A stretch of DNA of 64,000 bases from Micromonospora mirobrigensis (GTDB lineage: Bacteria; Actinomycetota; Actinomycetes; Mycobacteriales; Micromonosporaceae). Each line of letters opens with the position of its first letter. The stretch's first letter is position 1. This document shows, piece after piece, positions 54,385 to 62,956 of the stretch. The notes beneath the pieces are model-generated. The model had not been told where the DNA came from. It made no database searches and saw only the letters and a program-made list of their open reading frames with translations. A program made the position numbers and the translations under genes. The stretch is taken from NCBI RefSeq assembly GCF_900091555.1, contig NZ_FMCX01000004.1:434001-498000 (forward strand). Reading direction: 5' to 3'.

Positions 54385-54747
54385 GTGGCAACTGTGAAGA
54401 CCGCGACGCCCGCCATCTCGCCCCTCGCCGGTGAGCCGATCGACCGCGCCGACGCCGCAAAACTCGCCGGCGTGCTCAAGGCGCTCGCCGACCCCGCCCG
54501 ACTGCGGCTGCTCAGCCTGATCCAGTCCGACCCGCAGGGCGAGGCGTCCGTCACCGACCTCACCGCGCCGCTCGGACTCTCTCAGCCGACCGTCAGCCAC
54601 CACCTGCGGATCCTCACCGAGGCCGGCCTGCTCGAGCGCGACAAGCGCGGTGTCTGGGCGTACTACCGCCTGGTGCCGTCTGCCATCGCCGCGATCGCCG
54701 ACCTGTTGACCCCGCCGCGCAAGCGAGCGACGAAGAAGACCCGCTGA
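54385..54747 (+). CDS. ArsR-family winged-helix regulator
   Basis: A 120-residue ArsR/SmtB regulator: LAGVLKALADPARLRLLSLI, then the recognition helix LGLSQPTVSHHLRILTEAGLL and wing RDKRGVWAYYRLV. The classic metal motif ELCVCD is replaced by ASVTDLT, so any metal site must differ from type 1 ArsR; the protein also has no Cys that I can see. GTG 54385 follows AGGA. It probably represses the divergent monooxygenase gene and itself. Confidence 0.92.
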   Translation: MATVKTATPAISPLAGEPIDRADAAKLAGVLKALADPARLRLLSLIQSDPQGEASVTDLTAPLGLSQPTVSHHLRILTEAGLLERDKRGVWAYYRLVPSAIAAIADLLTPPRKRATKKTR

Positions 54748-55140
54748 CCGGCGTCTCGGTTCGTCCGCCACTTCGGTAAGCCTCAGCTTCCGACGGCCAC
54801 CGCGGGGCCGGATGAAGCCGGGCCACTCGTCCGTGGCGTCCTCTCTGAGCAGGGCCGGGGTTCGGGGCAGACCCCCGAGTCTTTCGAACCGGTAACCGCA
54901 GGGCAAAGCGGGAGGAGACCGTACGCCCCAAGGGGGCGCTGCGCGTCTGGCAGAGCGCTCAGGCCCAGCGGCATCAGTCGTGCAGACACCGGCCGGAGCC
55001 GACCCGGGTCCCGGCGCTGCACCCGCCGGGCCGACCACGACGAGCCCTGCGACCTGGACCTGCCAGGGCCGGTCAATCCCTGAGCCACTCGCCAGCTTTC
55101 CACTTGCCCAAGCGGAAAGTTACCGATTAAGGTTTCCCGC
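54748..55140. other. Intergenic region, promoter of the 55141 operon
   Basis: About 393 bases. The left part has no supported gene. The right end carries a near-perfect dyad (55096-55119) and an AT-rich stretch TTACCGATTAAGGTTTCCC running up to the ATG at 55141. Confidence 0.55.
55096..55119 (+). promoter_or_regulatory. Operator-like 24-bp dyad before the 55141 operon
   Basis: The outer arms are CTTTCC and GGAAAG and the inner arms CTTG and CAAG; only four of 24 positions break symmetry. A further GGAAA/TTTCC pair follows at 55114-55136. It covers a possible -35 (TTGCCC at 55104) with GATTAA at 55125 as -10, placing transcription start at or next to the ATG at 55141. The likely ligand is the winged-helix protein encoded by the second gene of the operon. 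Confidence 0.55.
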
Positions 55141-55605
55141 ATGGAAAGTATTGACCCGCGGGAGCAGCTCAAGGTGGCCGAGCGTGGTGCCGCCGCCCCC
55201 TACCTCGACTTTCCACCCACCCCGTGGTGGTACGCGCCGTCCATCGGCGCCTGGATCGCCGCCATGATCGGCACCTTCATCTGGTGGCGGGAGAACGCCG
55301 TCCTGTTCACGGGGTCGCTCGTCATCCTGGTCACCGCCGAGATCCTGTTCATCCACCGGATGCAGCGCCGCCACGGCGCGCTTCCACGGCCGGGCAAGGG
55401 GACGCCCCCCGACGAGATCGCCGGCGTCTGGCGCAGGTACCTGGCCTCCCTGCCGGTGCTCGTTCTCGTCGTCGGCGTCGTGTGGTGGCTCGTCGGCGTA
55501 CCGGCGGCGGCCGTGACGGCTTTCGTCCTCGTGACGGTTGGCCTGACCGCCTACGAGCGTCGCTATGCCGTCGCCGCCGCCGAGGCTCGGGCGAGGCTTC
55601 GATGA
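55141..55605 (+). CDS. Membrane protein paired with a winged-helix regulator
   Basis: A 154-residue protein with four membrane helices (two near residues 33-70, two near 100-140), cytoplasmic ends, and HRMQRRHG after the second helix. It lacks an upstream ribosome site, consistent with a leaderless mRNA starting at the ATG. The stop overlaps the next start by ATGA. Small membrane proteins of this type with a PadR/HTH_34-like partner are common in actinomycetes, without known function. Confidence 0.8.
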   Translation: MESIDPREQLKVAERGAAAPYLDFPPTPWWYAPSIGAWIAAMIGTFIWWRENAVLFTGSLVILVTAEILFIHRMQRRHGALPRPGKGTPPDEIAGVWRRYLASLPVLVLVVGVVWWLVGVPAAAVTAFVLVTVGLTAYERRYAVAAAEARARLR

Positions 55606-55889
55606 TCGACGGGCTCGATGCGATCATCCACGTCCCGAAACGGCTGGCTGCCATGGCGGTGCTGGCCAACGCCCCTACGGTCTCGTTCCGATTCCTCAAG
55701 GAGCATCTGCAGATCAGCGAGTCGGACCTGTCCAAACAGATGTCCACTCTGGAGTCGGCTGGTTATGCCACGTCGACGAAGGTCGGTCACGGGCGCGGGA
55801 GCAGCACGACCTACCGGATCACCAAGGCCGGGCAGCATGCCTACGACGCCCACTGCGCAGCCTTGCGGACACTTATCGGCGACACCTGA
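55602..55889 (+). CDS. Winged-helix (HTH_34/MarR-like) regulator
   Basis: A 95-residue winged-helix DNA-binding protein: IIHVPKRLAAMAVLANAP, recognition region LQISESDLSKQMSTLESAGYA and wing VGHGRGSSTTYRITKAG. This is the short HTH_34 type found fused or coupled to membrane proteins. The ATGA overlap ties it to the membrane protein; together with the dyad at 55096 this suggests autoregulation of the pair. Confidence 0.9.
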   Translation: MIDGLDAIIHVPKRLAAMAVLANAPTVSFRFLKEHLQISESDLSKQMSTLESAGYATSTKVGHGRGSSTTYRITKAGQHAYDAHCAALRTLIGDT

Positions 55890-56155
55890 CTGGGGTCGGA
55901 GCCGCGTCACCCCGCCGGCGCCCTGCAGAGCGGCGTCCGGTCGGCGCGGAGCCGGTGCGTCGCCTAAGGGCTCAAGACATCGATGACGGCGAGCACGCGT
56001 TCCCCACTCCGGCTCCTCGAGCAAACCGCACCGCAGTGCCTCGGCCCGGCGGACCTGACTGGGGCGATTTCCGGCAACTCTCCCTCCGCTGGCCTCGGTC
56101 GCGGACAGAATGGGATGGATTTGCTCAGTGACACGGGTGAGTGGGGGGGCCGGCC

Positions 56156-56542
56156 ATGGGCCGCGGATTGGTGACCAGACGGAGCACCCACGACGTCGGA
56201 AAGACGGTCTCCCTGCTGCGGACCGAGGCGGAACGCGTGGGTGCTTCGGTCGTGGCGGTGGTCGACCACGCGGCGGCCGCTCACACGGCCGGGCTGAGCT
56301 TGCCCGACACACAGGTGATCATCTTTGGGAATCCGCAGGCGGGCACTCCGCTGATGCAGGCCCATCCCGACATCGCCATCGACCTGCCAATGCGACTCAT
56401 GGTGCGCGACGACGGTCAGCCCGGTGCGCTGGTCAGCTGGCAGGATCCCGCGTACCTCGCCGAGCGGTACGGACTGGACGCAGATCAACTCGTACCGCTG
56501 AACGCCCCGGCGAAGATCGCCTCGGCCGTCGACGGCAGCTGA
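56156..56542 (+). CDS. DUF302 family protein
   Basis: A 128-residue soluble protein with the DUF302 pattern: STHDVGKTVSLLRTEAERVG, VVDHAAAAHTAGLSLPDTQVIIFGNPQAGTPLMQ (quoted in part), and IDLPMRLMVRDD. The family fold is known but its role is not. I prefer ATG 56156; GTG 56141 in frame is an alternative, and neither has a classic ribosome site. Free-standing gene, convergent with the next. Confidence 0.85.
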   Translation: MGRGLVTRRSTHDVGKTVSLLRTEAERVGASVVAVVDHAAAAHTAGLSLPDTQVIIFGNPQAGTPLMQAHPDIAIDLPMRLMVRDDGQPGALVSWQDPAYLAERYGLDADQLVPLNAPAKIASAVDGS

Positions 56543-56562
56543 GCACGGCCAGAACCGGAGGA

Positions 56563-57036
56563 TCAGTCAGCACCATCCAGCCGGTTCAGCGTCGCGGCAG
56601 CGACCAGGCCGTACGCGACATACGGTAGGGCGTCCTCGAACCAGCCCTCGGCGCCCCAGCGGCGAGGGTCCGTCACCCCGAGCGCGGTCATCGACCCGTC
56701 GGCCACCAGCATGCCACCGATCCCGATCACCCCTGCGGCCACCGGTAGCGGTGGCCGCCGCCGCCCCCTGAACGCCGCGAAGAGCGACACGGCCAACACC
56801 CCGTTGACGAATCCGAACACAGAGCCAATCCCGGCACGCCGGTGCGCCGCCCGCTCTGCCGGCCCCAGATTCACGTGGGTCACGTCCGCCATCCGCTGCA
56901 CGGCGCGTTCGTGGGTGTCACTCGTCGGACGAGCCCGGATGCCCACGTCGAGATTACTGATCAGTTCGCGGGCGAGCGTAGCGGTGGCGCCAGCCACGAT
57001 CCCGTTCGTCAGGCTGGCAATCCAGGTCCTTGCCAC
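56563..57036 (-). CDS. Hypothetical membrane protein
   Basis: A 157-residue protein with an N-terminal NGIVAGATATLARELIS segment and three likely membrane helices (GSVFGFVNGVLAVSLFAAF, PVAAGVIGIGGMLVADG, LPYVAYGLVAAATL). GTG 57036 follows GAGGTGG. No family recognised with certainty; the layout resembles small actinobacterial membrane proteins near stress genes. It converges on the DUF302 gene with 20 bases between. Confidence 0.75.
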   Translation of the reverse strand: MARTWIASLTNGIVAGATATLARELISNLDVGIRARPTSDTHERAVQRMADVTHVNLGPAERAAHRRAGIGSVFGFVNGVLAVSLFAAFRGRRRPPLPVAAGVIGIGGMLVADGSMTALGVTDPRRWGAEGWFEDALPYVAYGLVAAATLNRLDGAD

Positions 57037-57477
57037 GCGACCACCTCGGCTCTGTTCGTTGTCGTCCGCGCCTCGCCGGCCTCCGGCGCGGTGCGTGGCG
57101 TACCCGTTCTGCGCGGCGTCATTTCTCCCGACTGCACCCACCGGCATGCGCGTCAGGGGCATCTGCCTCGCCCTCGGCGTCGAATCCCTCGCCGAACACG
57201 CCCAGGGCACCGCGCGAGGCTGGGACGCGTGGTCAACCGCGAGGTCCTCACCGAGTCAAGCTCAAGTACTCACCCTCACCCAGACCCCCCTTCACAAATG
57301 CGGCCTGAGGGCAGGTCGATATCTGAAAATGTCGAGTCGGTACCCGTCCCAGGTCTCAGGGCTGTGACGAGTGGCTGCTGCTCTCCGCCACCCGGTAAGA
57401 GCACTCCCGGTTCACGGCGGCCCGCCCGGTCGCGCCACTGCCACCGGGCGGGCCGCCGTGATGGGTGGACGGGACGG
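57037..57477. other. Intergenic region, terminator at right end
   Basis: About 441 bases with lower GC than the coding parts near 57240-57350. I see no supported gene; short frames on both strands are Pro/Arg-rich shadows. The right end holds the very strong hairpin at 57413-57460. Confidence 0.55.
57413..57460. terminator. Perfect 18-bp hairpin terminator
   Basis: Bases 57413-57430 (CACGGCGGCCCGCCCGGT) pair perfectly with 57443-57460 around a 12-base loop. It stands 17 bases beyond the stop of the CE1-CBM2 gene on the minus strand and ends the glycosidase operon. Confidence 0.88.
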
Positions 57478-58809
57478 CTACCCCCGCGAGCAGGCGGTGC
57501 CGTTGAGCGTGAACCCCGACGCCGGGGCGCTGTCACCGGTCTGGGTGGCCTGGAAGCCGATGGTCTGGGTGCCGCCGGGCGGGACGACGGCGTTGTAGCC
57601 GACGTCGCGGGCGGTGACCGGGCCGCTGCTCGGGCTGTAGGTGGCGTTCCAGCCGTTGGTGATCCGCTGGCCGGCCGGCAGGACGAATGTCAGGGCCCAG
57701 CCGGAGATCGCGGTGCCACCGGTGTTGGTGACGGTGATGCTCTCGGTCAGTCCGGTGTCCCAGGCGCTCACGGTCGCGGTCACCCGACAGCCGCCCGTCC
57801 CGCCGCTCGGCGACGGGCCAACGGTGGGCGACGGGCTCACCGTGGGTGAAGGACTCACCGTGGGCGAGGGGCTGGTGGGAGCGACATCGAGACCGAGGAA
57901 GGAGATCGCGTACGCGAGCATGCCGGCCTGCGGCAGGGTGTGGCCGGTGCCCGAGATGCCGACCCCCTCGACGGTGGCCCGCGTGCCGGTGGCGCCGTAG
58001 CGGGTCCGGGTCCAGCTCGACTGCGGATGGTCGGTGTACGCCGCCGTCTGGCCCAGGCCGTGCAGGTTGGTCCACTGCTTGATCTCCTCGCCGAAGTTCG
58101 GGTACGCGAGGGTGGTGTCGGTGGTGCCGTGCCACAGCTGCATCCGGGGATAGCCGCCCGTCCAGCCCGGGTACATGGCGCGGGCGGTGTCGCCCCACTG
58201 CTGGGCGGTGCGGATGACGTTCCCGCCGGAGCACTGGCCGTTCCAGAGGGAGCCGTCGGAGGTGGCGAAGCAGCCGGCCGGCACCCCGGAGAAGGCCGAC
58301 GCGGCGGCGAACACGTCGGGATACTCGGCGGCCAGCACGTTGGTCATCATCGCGCCGGAGGAGAAGCCGCTCACCACGATCCGGGCCGGGTCGACGTTGT
58401 ACCTCTGCCGGGCCCAGCCGACCATCGCCATGATGCCGGTGGAGTCGCTGCCGCCGTCGCGGCGCAGGGCGGCCGGCGAGGAGACGTCGAAGCAGTGGCC
58501 GCTGCGGGTCGCCTCGGGCAGGACCATGAGATAGCCGTACCGGTCGGCGGCGGTCACGTAGTCGCGACCGTTGCCGCCGAAGATCCCGCTCGCCGACCCG
58601 CCGCAGTAGTGCACCAGGAGCAGCAGGGCCGGCCTCGGCGCGAGGGTGGCCGGGGCGTAGACGTACATGTTGAGGTTTGTGGGGTTGGGGCCGAAGGTGG
58701 TGACCTGGGTGAGGGTCGCGGCGCTGGCCGGGCCGGCGGTCAGCAGCGCCACGGCGGCGACGAGCGGCAGCAGGGCGGCGGCGAGTGCCGCGCGGAGGAT
58801 CCTTCTCAT
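57478..58809 (-). CDS. Secreted CE1/PHB-depolymerase-type esterase with CBM2
   Basis: A 443-residue secreted protein. Signal peptide 1-30; esterase domain ~31-300 of the LpqC/PHB-depolymerase (CE1) type with LVHYCGGSASG, nucleophile Ser in VSGFSSGAMM, Asp in HGTTDTT and His in SGTGHTLP; a linker with three PSPTVS/PSPTVG repeats (~305-332); and a CBM2 cellulose-binding domain ~340-443 (WDTGLTESITVTNTGG, NGWNATYS). It probably removes acetyl or feruloyl groups from plant xylan or arabinan. It follows the GH27 gene by 31 bases on the same strand, and has a strong terminator. Confidence 0.92.
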   Translation of the reverse strand: MRRILRAALAAALLPLVAAVALLTAGPASAATLTQVTTFGPNPTNLNMYVYAPATLAPRPALLLLVHYCGGSASGIFGGNGRDYVTAADRYGYLMVLPEATRSGHCFDVSSPAALRRDGGSDSTGIMAMVGWARQRYNVDPARIVVSGFSSGAMMTNVLAAEYPDVFAAASAFSGVPAGCFATSDGSLWNGQCSGGNVIRTAQQWGDTARAMYPGWTGGYPRMQLWHGTTDTTLAYPNFGEEIKQWTNLHGLGQTAAYTDHPQSSWTRTRYGATGTRATVEGVGISGTGHTLPQAGMLAYAISFLGLDVAPTSPSPTVSPSPTVSPSPTVGPSPSGGTGGCRVTATVSAWDTGLTESITVTNTGGTAISGWALTFVLPAGQRITNGWNATYSPSSGPVTARDVGYNAVVPPGGTQTIGFQATQTGDSAPASGFTLNGTACSRG

Positions 58810-58840
58810 CGGTTGCTCGCTCTCGGCGGTGGTGGGACCG

Positions 58841-60481
58841 TCATCGCAGGGTCCAGCGCTGGTTCGCGGCGGCGGTGCAGGTCCAGAGGATGACGGTGGT
58901 GCCGTTGCCGGTGGCGGCGCCGTTGACGTCGAGGCAGAGGCCGACCTGCGCGGACCGGATGGTGCCGTCGGCGTTGCGGCTCCAGCGCTGGTTGGCGCCG
59001 CCGGTGCAGTCCCAGAGCTGCGCCCTGGTGCCGGCGGTGGCGTTGGTCGGCGCGTCGAGGCACCTGCCGGGGACCTGGAGGGTGTCCCCGGTGGCCGTCC
59101 ACCGTTGGTTGGCGCCGCCGTTGCAGTCCCAGATCACCGGCTGGGTGCCGTTGGCGGTGTTGCTCTGCGGGTCGTCCAGGCAGCGGCCGGAGGCGGCGCT
59201 GACCAGCGTGCCGGTGGTGGTCGGGGGCGGGGTGGTGGTGCCGCCGCCGCTGACCCGGTAGACGACGGTGCCGTGGCCGGGAACGCTGGCGGAGATGGCG
59301 CCGCCGGTGGTGCTGGTGGCGTTGGTCCACGCGTCGAGCAGGGTGAAGCTGGTTCCGCTCTTGCCGACCGCGGCGGCGGTGGTGGAGATCGTGGTGGTGG
59401 TGCCGCCCTGGTTGAACAGGGCCACGGCGACGTCACCGTTGGCCAGCCGCTTGGCCAGCACCCGCCGGGTGCCGTCGAAGGAGACCTGGCTGGCCTGCAG
59501 GCCGAGCGGGTCCTGGTTGATCGCGACGAGGGTGCGGTTGGTCAGGATGCCCTGGGTGGTCGCGGTCATCGAGCGTACGTCGTTGCCGGCGATCAACGGC
59601 GAGGCGAGCACCGCCCACATCGCGAAGTGGCTGCGCGTCTCGGTGTCGGTCAGGCCGCCCCGGCCGACCTCCATCATGTCGGGGTCGTTGAACCCGCCGG
59701 GGCGGGCGTAGCCGGCCAGCGGCACGGTGACGTTGATGATGTTCTGGATGCCCATCGGGTAGCCGTTGGTCTGGCCGGTGTCCCACGCGTTGGTGATGTC
59801 CTCGGTGGTCCGCCACATGTTGGCCACGTCGCCCCAGTCGCGCTGCGGGCCGGTCTTGGCGTGGATGCTGTTGGGGTTGATGCTGTAGACGATCGGCCGG
59901 CCGGTGGCGGCGAGGGCGTCGCGCATCTTGGCGAAGGTGGCCACCTGCTGGTCGATGGTGCCGCTGGGCGAGCACCAGTCGTACTTGAGGAAGTCCACCC
60001 CCCAGGCGGCGAACTGGCGGGCGTCCTGCGCCTCGTGGCCCTGGCTGCCGGTGGCGCCCGGGTACGAGTTGAAGTACTGCGCGCAGGTCTTGTCAAGGGG
60101 GACCTGGTAGAGGCCGAACTTCAGGCCCAAGCTGTGCAGGTAGTCGCCGAGGGCCTTCATGCCGCTGGGGAAGCGGCCCGGGTCGCCCTGGAGGTTGCCG
60201 GCCGAGTCGCGGTTGGGGTTGAACCAGCAGTCGTCGACGACCACGTACTGGTAGCCGGCGTCGCGCATGCCGCTGGTGACGATGGCGTCGGCCGACTGCC
60301 GGATGAGCGACTCGTTGATGTTGCAGCCGAACGAGTTCCAGCTGTTCCAGCCCATCGGTGGGGTGCGGGCCACCCCGTTGTCGAGGGCGAGCGAGGCCGT
60401 GGGGCGCAGCCCGGTCGCCGCGCCGGTCAGCAGCAGCGCGGCGGCGAGGGCGGCGGCCCAGCGCACGGTGGGACGTCTCAT
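58841..60481 (-). CDS. Secreted GH27 alpha-galactosidase-like enzyme with ricin-type CBM13
   Basis: A 546-residue secreted enzyme: signal peptide ~1-32, GH27 barrel ~34-320 (TPPMGWNSWNSFGCNINE; nucleophile Asp in FLKYDWC; acid/base Asp in GGFNDPDMMEVG), a beta-sandwich to ~400, a Thr/Pro linker and a C-terminal ricin-type trefoil (~420-546) with three QxW repeats (NQRW). GH27 includes alpha-galactosidases and beta-L-arabinopyranosidases; next to arabinose isomerase and GH43 either fits. ATG 60481 follows GGAAGGAG. It lies 146 bases after the GH43 gene, whose terminator falls between. Confidence 0.93.
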   Translation of the reverse strand: MRRPTVRWAAALAAALLLTGAATGLRPTASLALDNGVARTPPMGWNSWNSFGCNINESLIRQSADAIVTSGMRDAGYQYVVVDDCWFNPNRDSAGNLQGDPGRFPSGMKALGDYLHSLGLKFGLYQVPLDKTCAQYFNSYPGATGSQGHEAQDARQFAAWGVDFLKYDWCSPSGTIDQQVATFAKMRDALAATGRPIVYSINPNSIHAKTGPQRDWGDVANMWRTTEDITNAWDTGQTNGYPMGIQNIINVTVPLAGYARPGGFNDPDMMEVGRGGLTDTETRSHFAMWAVLASPLIAGNDVRSMTATTQGILTNRTLVAINQDPLGLQASQVSFDGTRRVLAKRLANGDVAVALFNQGGTTTTISTTAAAVGKSGTSFTLLDAWTNATSTTGGAISASVPGHGTVVYRVSGGGTTTPPPTTTGTLVSAASGRCLDDPQSNTANGTQPVIWDCNGGANQRWTATGDTLQVPGRCLDAPTNATAGTRAQLWDCTGGANQRWSRNADGTIRSAQVGLCLDVNGAATGNGTTVILWTCTAAANQRWTLR

Positions 60482-60590
60482 GGGTTTCTCCTTCCCGCGA
60501 CGGGAGCACGCCGCGGCGGACGGGCGTCCGCCGACGGGCCACGGTGGTCGTCGACGGGACGGCAGGTGGTGGAGGTGCCGGAGCGGCCCG

Positions 60591-60619
60591 GGGCCGGGTG
60601 TACGTGGCACACCCGGCCC
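60591..60619 (-). terminator. Hairpin terminator after the GH43 gene
   Basis: GGGCCGGGTGT at 60591-60601 pairs perfectly with 60609-60619 around a 7-base loop. It lies 8 bases beyond the GH43 stop, so the GH43 transcript may end here or partly read through into the GH27-CE1 genes. Confidence 0.78.
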
Positions 60620-60627
60620 AGGGACGG

Positions 60628-62700
60628 TCAGGGGGTGGTCAGGTCGAACCGGCGGGCGGTGACCGCCCCGCCGAGGGCCTGGGTGGCGTAGTTGAAGATC
60701 GCGAAGCGGTAGCCCATGAAGAACTGCCAGGCGTTGTTCAACGTCAGCGCGTTGCCCAGGGGCACGAAGGTGACCCCGTCGGTGCTGTAGGAGAAGGACG
60801 CCTGCCGCCCGCTGCCGGGTCGGATGTCGGCCCTGGCCCGCAGCCAGATCCGGCCGCCGCTGACCGGCGCGCCGGCGATCTCGGTGCCGGTGCCGGTGGT
60901 GCGCCAGCCGCTGTCCATGGTCAGGCCGTTGGTCATCACCACCCGGGTGGCGCCGTTGTCCCGGCGTACGCCGATCCAGGCCGACGAGTCGCGCAGCATG
61001 GCCAGGCCGGTGCGGTCGCCGTCGCGCATGGTCGAGTAGTCCAGCTCGACGGTGGCGGTGGAGGTGGGGCCCTGGATGCGTCGGGTCACCGTGTTGCGGG
61101 CGCTGTAGAGGTCACCGGTGACGGTGGCGGTCTGGAGCCGCAGCCCACCGCCGGTGGACCACCTGGTGTTGTCCGGGTTGTGGTTCCACTCCCACTGCGG
61201 GCCGAGCGTGGTGCCGGTGAAGGTGTCCGTGCCGGTCATCGGCGCGACCGGTCGGGGCGGCAGCGGCGACGGGTAGCTGCTGCCCCAGGCGCCGTTGACG
61301 GTCTGGATCTGCGGCCAACCGTCGGCGGTCCAGGTGATCGGCGCCAGCGCCGGCACCCGGCCACCGGGGTACGCGTCGACGAACGCCATGTAGTACCACT
61401 GGCCGTTCTGGGTCTGGACCAGGCCGCCCTGGTGCGGCACTCCCCCGCCGGCGATCGGGCCGGCCATGTTGAGCAGCACCTGCCGCGACTCGTACGGGCC
61501 CCAGGGGCTGGTCGAGCGGAGGATGTACTGACCGTTGGCGGGCTTGGTGACGAAGATGTAGTAGTAGCCGTTGCGCTTGTAGAACCGCGAACCCTCCAGC
61601 GTTCCGATGCTCGACGGCGTGGTGAACACCTGCTGGGCGCGCACCTGGGTGAGCCCGTCCGCCGACAGCTGCGCCACGCTGATGGTGCTGTTGCCGTACG
61701 CGACGTACATGGTGTCGTTGTCGTCGACCAGCAGACCCGCGTCGTAGTAGCAGTTGTTGATCTCGGAGCGTTTCTGCCAGGTGCCGCTGACCGAGGTGGA
61801 CGTGTAGACGTACGACTTGTTGAAATCGATGCAGCCGATCCAGTAGAACGTGCCGTTGCTGGCGCGGTGGTTGAGCGCCGAGGCCCAGATGCCGTTGACG
61901 TAGGCCCGCCCGGCGCCGCTGAGGTCGTACTTGGCGCCGAAGTCCAGGCGGGGCACCGAGTGCCCGGCGAACTCCCAGTTGACCAGGTCGTACGAGCGCA
62001 GCACGGGCGCGCCCGGTGAGTAGTGCATGGTCGACGAGGAGAGGTAGTAGGTGTCCCCGACCCGGATGATGTCCACGTCGGCGAAGTCCTGCCAGAGCAC
62101 CGGGTTGGTGTAGGTGGAGCCGCCCGGGGTGCCGGTGTCGCCGAGGCGGACGAGCTGCCACTGCTGGTTGTTGCCGCCCCAGTCGGCGTACTGCACCACG
62201 TTGGCGCCGTCGGCGGTGGAGGCGTTCTGCACCTCCACGGCCTTGCCGGAGTGCCGGGCGATCAGCCGCACGTAGCCGCCGCTGGAGTCGGACAGCTGGA
62301 ACTGCTGGTTGGTCGCGTTGGCGTCGGACCACTGGATCAGCCCGGCGCCGTCGGACGCCGAGGCGCCGGAGACGTCGAGCACCTTGCCGGAGTTGCGGGA
62401 CCGCAGCCGGTACCAGCCGCCGCCGGAGTCGACGAACTGCCACTGCTGGTTGGCGCCGTCGCCGCGGGTCCACTGGGTGACCCGTGCCCCGTCGGTGGTG
62501 GCCTGGTTGTAGACGTCCAACGCCTTGCCGCTGTTGCGGTTGACCAGCACGTACCAGGCGGTGGTGTCCGGCGTCGCCGCCTGCGCCGCCGAGGGGAGCA
62601 CCGCGACGATCCCGGCGCCGAGCAGCAGCGCCACCGCTGCGGCGACGAGCCGGGACAGCCGGCCGCGCACGCCGGGCCCGACCTGTCCGATGACTGCCAT
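60628..62700 (-). CDS. Secreted ricin-GH43 glycosidase
   Basis: A 690-residue secreted enzyme: signal peptide ~1-41; ricin-type trefoil ~45-190 with three QQW/QQF repeats; GH43 five-bladed propeller ~195-490 with the general base Asp in WQDFADVDIIRVGD, the pKa Asp in NNCYYDAGLLVDD and the acid Glu in GTLEGSRFYKR; then a C-terminal beta-sandwich (~500-690) like GH43_C2. Likely an arabinofuranosidase, xylosidase or exo-arabinanase. ATG 62700 follows AAGGAGG. A LacI-type operator lies 56 bases upstream. Confidence 0.93.
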   Translation of the reverse strand: MAVIGQVGPGVRGRLSRLVAAAVALLLGAGIVAVLPSAAQAATPDTTAWYVLVNRNSGKALDVYNQATTDGARVTQWTRGDGANQQWQFVDSGGGWYRLRSRNSGKVLDVSGASASDGAGLIQWSDANATNQQFQLSDSSGGYVRLIARHSGKAVEVQNASTADGANVVQYADWGGNNQQWQLVRLGDTGTPGGSTYTNPVLWQDFADVDIIRVGDTYYLSSSTMHYSPGAPVLRSYDLVNWEFAGHSVPRLDFGAKYDLSGAGRAYVNGIWASALNHRASNGTFYWIGCIDFNKSYVYTSTSVSGTWQKRSEINNCYYDAGLLVDDNDTMYVAYGNSTISVAQLSADGLTQVRAQQVFTTPSSIGTLEGSRFYKRNGYYYIFVTKPANGQYILRSTSPWGPYESRQVLLNMAGPIAGGGVPHQGGLVQTQNGQWYYMAFVDAYPGGRVPALAPITWTADGWPQIQTVNGAWGSSYPSPLPPRPVAPMTGTDTFTGTTLGPQWEWNHNPDNTRWSTGGGLRLQTATVTGDLYSARNTVTRRIQGPTSTATVELDYSTMRDGDRTGLAMLRDSSAWIGVRRDNGATRVVMTNGLTMDSGWRTTGTGTEIAGAPVSGGRIWLRARADIRPGSGRQASFSYSTDGVTFVPLGNALTLNNAWQFFMGYRFAIFNYATQALGGAVTARRFDLTTP

Positions 62701-62755
62701 GTTCCTCCTTCGGGGACGGGACGGTGGACGGCCGGGGCCGACGGCACCGCGTCGG

Positions 62756-62769
62756 TGTTAGCGCTAACA
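62756..62769 (-). promoter_or_regulatory. LacI-family operator before the GH43 gene
   Basis: TGTTAGCGCTAACA is a perfect 14-bp palindrome with the central CG of LacI/GalR-family operators. It is 56 bases upstream of the GH43 start, in the promoter region. The regulator gene is not in the window; it probably responds to arabinose- or xylose-containing sugars. Confidence 0.82.
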
Positions 62770-62847
62770 TGAGCCAACGCATCGACTTTGACCGATAACA
62801 CGAAGAACGTCAAGACGTAACGGTCCGCGGGCGGACGACCCGCCCCC

Positions 62848-62908
62848 GGGTGCGGACACGGCGACGGCGGACGGCCCCCGGCGGGTGCGGACAGGGCGAC
62901 GGCGGACG
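62848..62908. repeat. Direct repeat, 26 bp, two copies
   Basis: Bases 62848-62873 and 62883-62908 are identical except one C/G change, with a period of 35. The second copy runs into the left arm of the terminator at 62901. They lie between the araA stop and the GH43 promoter; probably a local duplication. Confidence 0.8.
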
Positions 62909-62936
62909 CGCCCGAGGGTGGGCGGGCGCGTCCGCC
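62901..62936 (-). terminator. Terminator of the arabinose isomerase gene
   Basis: GGCGGACGCGCCCG at 62901-62914 pairs perfectly with 62923-62936 (14 bp) around an 8-base loop. It lies 20 bases beyond the araA stop on the minus strand and separates araA from the GH43 gene. Confidence 0.88.
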
Positions 62937-62956
62937 GGAACATGGTCGCCGGTCGC

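Noticed and set aside
54254..54460. Extension of the flavin monooxygenase start to 54460
   Set aside because: It crosses the divergent promoter and the ArsR start; ATG 54253 has a strong ribosome site and begins the FAD-binding strand.
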